DNA of 7,003 nt from an uncultured Agathobacter sp. GTDB taxonomy: Bacteria; Bacillota; Clostridia; Lachnospirales; Lachnospiraceae. The position numbers and the translations under genes are program-made. Positions 6,801 to 7,003 of this stretch are shown here, piece by piece (positions within the stretch are counted from its first letter, which is position 1; each line of letters starts with the position of its first letter). The notes beneath the pieces were generated by a model. That model worked only from the letters and a program-made list of their open reading frames with translations, had not been told where the DNA came from and made no database searches. The stretch covers positions 1-7,003 of the forward strand of contig CAKRKX010000109.1 in the NCBI GenBank assembly GCA_934358675.1, written 5' to 3'.

Positions 6801-6895
6801 TGATCGTTGTAGATTGTGTTGTTGGAGTATTGTGGGTAATCGGTTTAATCTTTGTCATTCGACGTGTAAAAAAGAATAAACAGGTTTGTGCATAA
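3878..6895 (+). CDS. Membrane-tethered GH3 glycosidase with permuted domain order
   Basis: This 1005-residue GH3 enzyme has its domains in reverse of the usual order. A basic N-terminus (KKNKVR, NKK) and a membrane helix (about 15-37) come first. Next is the GH3 C-terminal-type alpha/beta domain (GITLLENKDNVLPL to about 400) with the acid/base motif SGEGADM (Glu246). PFGYGLSYTTF (411-421) and a fibronectin-III-like domain (about 430-540) follow, then an acidic linker (about 545-630), and last the TIM-barrel catalytic domain (about 634-950). The barrel has Asp684-Gly-Pro (substrate site), KHFALNDQETN (Lys786-His787) and the nucleophile Asp888 in VVCTDAID. A second membrane helix (about 972-994) and a basic tail (RRVKKNK) end the protein. 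Flanking charges put both ends inside and the enzyme outside the cell, tethered twice. Reversed GH3 enzymes are known from rumen Clostridia such as Butyrivibrio and Ruminococcus. The substrate is a beta-glycoside of unknown kind. Control is likely by the adjacent LytTR pair through the repeats upstream. Confidence 0.94.
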   Translation: MNEKKNKVRMTNKKFLAIWTPVLAVVMAIMLIANVLIQYYSFTIKQVLGYGEMTVTKAEGSEDWDSDYNTADYDTTEEALAAAMDVTEEIAGEGITLLENKDNVLPLKASDGESIKVTLLGNSSINPVYSGTGSGSASDENMTSLVDALNNNGFEVNQATIDLYNSDKVTSPTYDKTVKNVGMMGEEESGPFKKYARNTSGLYAENNPWIIGEVPVTDEFYTADVEASYKEYNDAAIVTFSRVSGEGADMPHDMGEFSDWGGEEGKHYLELDSTEKALLQYASDHFDNVIVVINSSNAMELGELSDGTYENVKGVLWTGGFGSTGTIALAKILKGEINPSGHLADIYASDFTQDPTYVNFGDYQYENVSADNALGQSYFVQYEEGIYEGYRYYETADAEGFINYDEAVVYPFGYGLSYTTFEQKFAAEPTVKDGKIAFDVTVENTGDVAGKDVVELYYHAPYGDETTNTNKIEKAERVLGAFAKTKTLEPGESQTLTLTIAIDDMASYDQNVEKAYVLDDGDYVITLMKNSHEAWGEGSEYSYTYTQDKKVVYDAENPRESDNVAATNQFDDVTAGMASVMSRSDFAGTFPTAPEGDDFVASDDVINELKEYDPKDHDNASDEMPVTNQDSGLQLIDMRGLDYDDPAWDSFIQELTVDELAAYVNGIGNASVDRLGIPTTSGIDGPAGLKSVYDVTNATANNAYTTEVVLASTWNVELAEKMGVAVGNEALFSGVSGWYAPGANTHRTPFSGRNFEYMSEDAVLSGKMLAAEISGTSSKGLYTYMKHFALNDQETNRNNYGGICVWADEQTIREVYLKAFEIPVKEATAELKYISDENGTVTTKEIKGSTAMMSSFNRIGTTWTGGSSALLQNVLRDEWGFEGVVCTDAIDGNFMNGDQAVRNGTDLLMTSMLPGCDRASYGGSRTVETDSATAVKALQDSCKHILYTVANSSQMNGLVSGTTIKYSLATWQIALIVVDCVVGVLWVIGLIFVIRRVKKNKQVCA

Positions 6896-6914
6896 TTGTG
6901 ATTAGGTAGTATAT

Positions 6915-7003
6915 ATGGTTGATGAACTAAAAAATATATGGGAGAGTTTTTCCAATAAGCATCCCGGACCCGCAAAATGGGTCCGGGAAGGCGGGCTCTT
7001 TGT
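6915..7003 (+). CDS. 5' end of an unidentified CDS, possibly a GtrA-like membrane protein (runs off window)
   Basis: An ATG at 6915 opens a frame of 29 codons with no stop before the right edge. The peptide begins MVDELKNIWESF and ends with HPGPAKWVREGGLF at the edge. It lies 19 bases after the GH3 stop, with a weak AGGT site about eight bases upstream, so it could be co-transcribed. The WVREGGLF wording resembles, from memory, the start of polytopic GtrA-like proteins of Lachnospiraceae, which act in lipid-linked sugar transfer; too little is present to be sure. The competing reading is an untranslated region with a terminator, because a perfect GC-rich hairpin lies inside the same bases. 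Confidence 0.5.
   Translation, partial: MVDELKNIWESFSNKHPGPAKWVREGGLF
6962..6988. repeat. GC-rich perfect hairpin near the right edge
   Basis: TCCCGGACCC (6962-6971) and GGGTCCGGGA (6979-6988) form a 10-bp perfect stem with a GCAAAAT loop. No T-run follows on either strand (AGGCGGGCTCTTTGT on +; TGCTTATTGG on -), so it is a poor intrinsic terminator as seen. It may be attenuating structure at the start of the partial reading frame or a terminator whose tail is weak. Confidence 0.6.

Noticed and set aside
1..7003. CRISPR arrays, tRNA or rRNA genes, insertion sequences, agrB/agrD genes
   Set aside because: No regularly spaced repeats, tRNA-like cloverleafs, transposase frames or terminal repeats, or AgrB-like membrane protease frame were seen.

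Overview
The window looks like a chromosomal segment from a Gram-positive gut or rumen Clostridia, most likely a Lachnospiraceae-type organism. The support is AG-rich Shine-Dalgarno sequences, moderate GC, a LytTR/AgrC-like two-component pair, GH3 enzymes of Lachnospiraceae style, and one GH3 with the reversed domain order known from rumen Clostridia. Species cannot be assigned from the sequence alone.

Layout, all genes on the + strand: (1) the 3' part of a canonical-order GH3 glycosidase (2-1411, cut by the left edge), closed by a strong hairpin terminator (1417-1453). (2) An intergenic stretch (1454-1679) with a near-consensus sigma-A promoter (TTGTCA-17-TATTAT) and a leader of about 140 nt. 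(3) A two-gene operon of a LytTR response regulator (1680-2390) and an AgrC-like GHKL sensor kinase (2387-3709), coupled by an ATGA overlap and ended by a textbook terminator (3731-3767). (4) A compact, unusually rich control region (3767-3877). It holds two 12-bp direct repeats of LytTR-site type at a 20-bp period, a -10 without a recognisable -35, a perfect 17-bp inverted repeat over that -10, and a second small palindrome at the expected transcript start. (5) A 1005-residue GH3 enzyme (3878-6895) with domains in permuted order and a membrane helix at each end. (6) The start of a further reading frame (6915 onward) that runs off the right edge.

Proposed logic (inference): the polytopic kinase senses an unknown extracellular signal and phosphorylates the LytTR regulator. 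The regulator binds the direct repeats next to the weak -35 region and switches on the surface-tethered GH3, which cleaves glycosides outside the cell. The GH3 upstream of the operon has no visible export signal in the part present and may be the intracellular partner. No autoinducer peptide gene or processing protease of agr type is visible, so what the kinase senses is open. The regulator-site-enzyme linkage is the most interesting point of the window.
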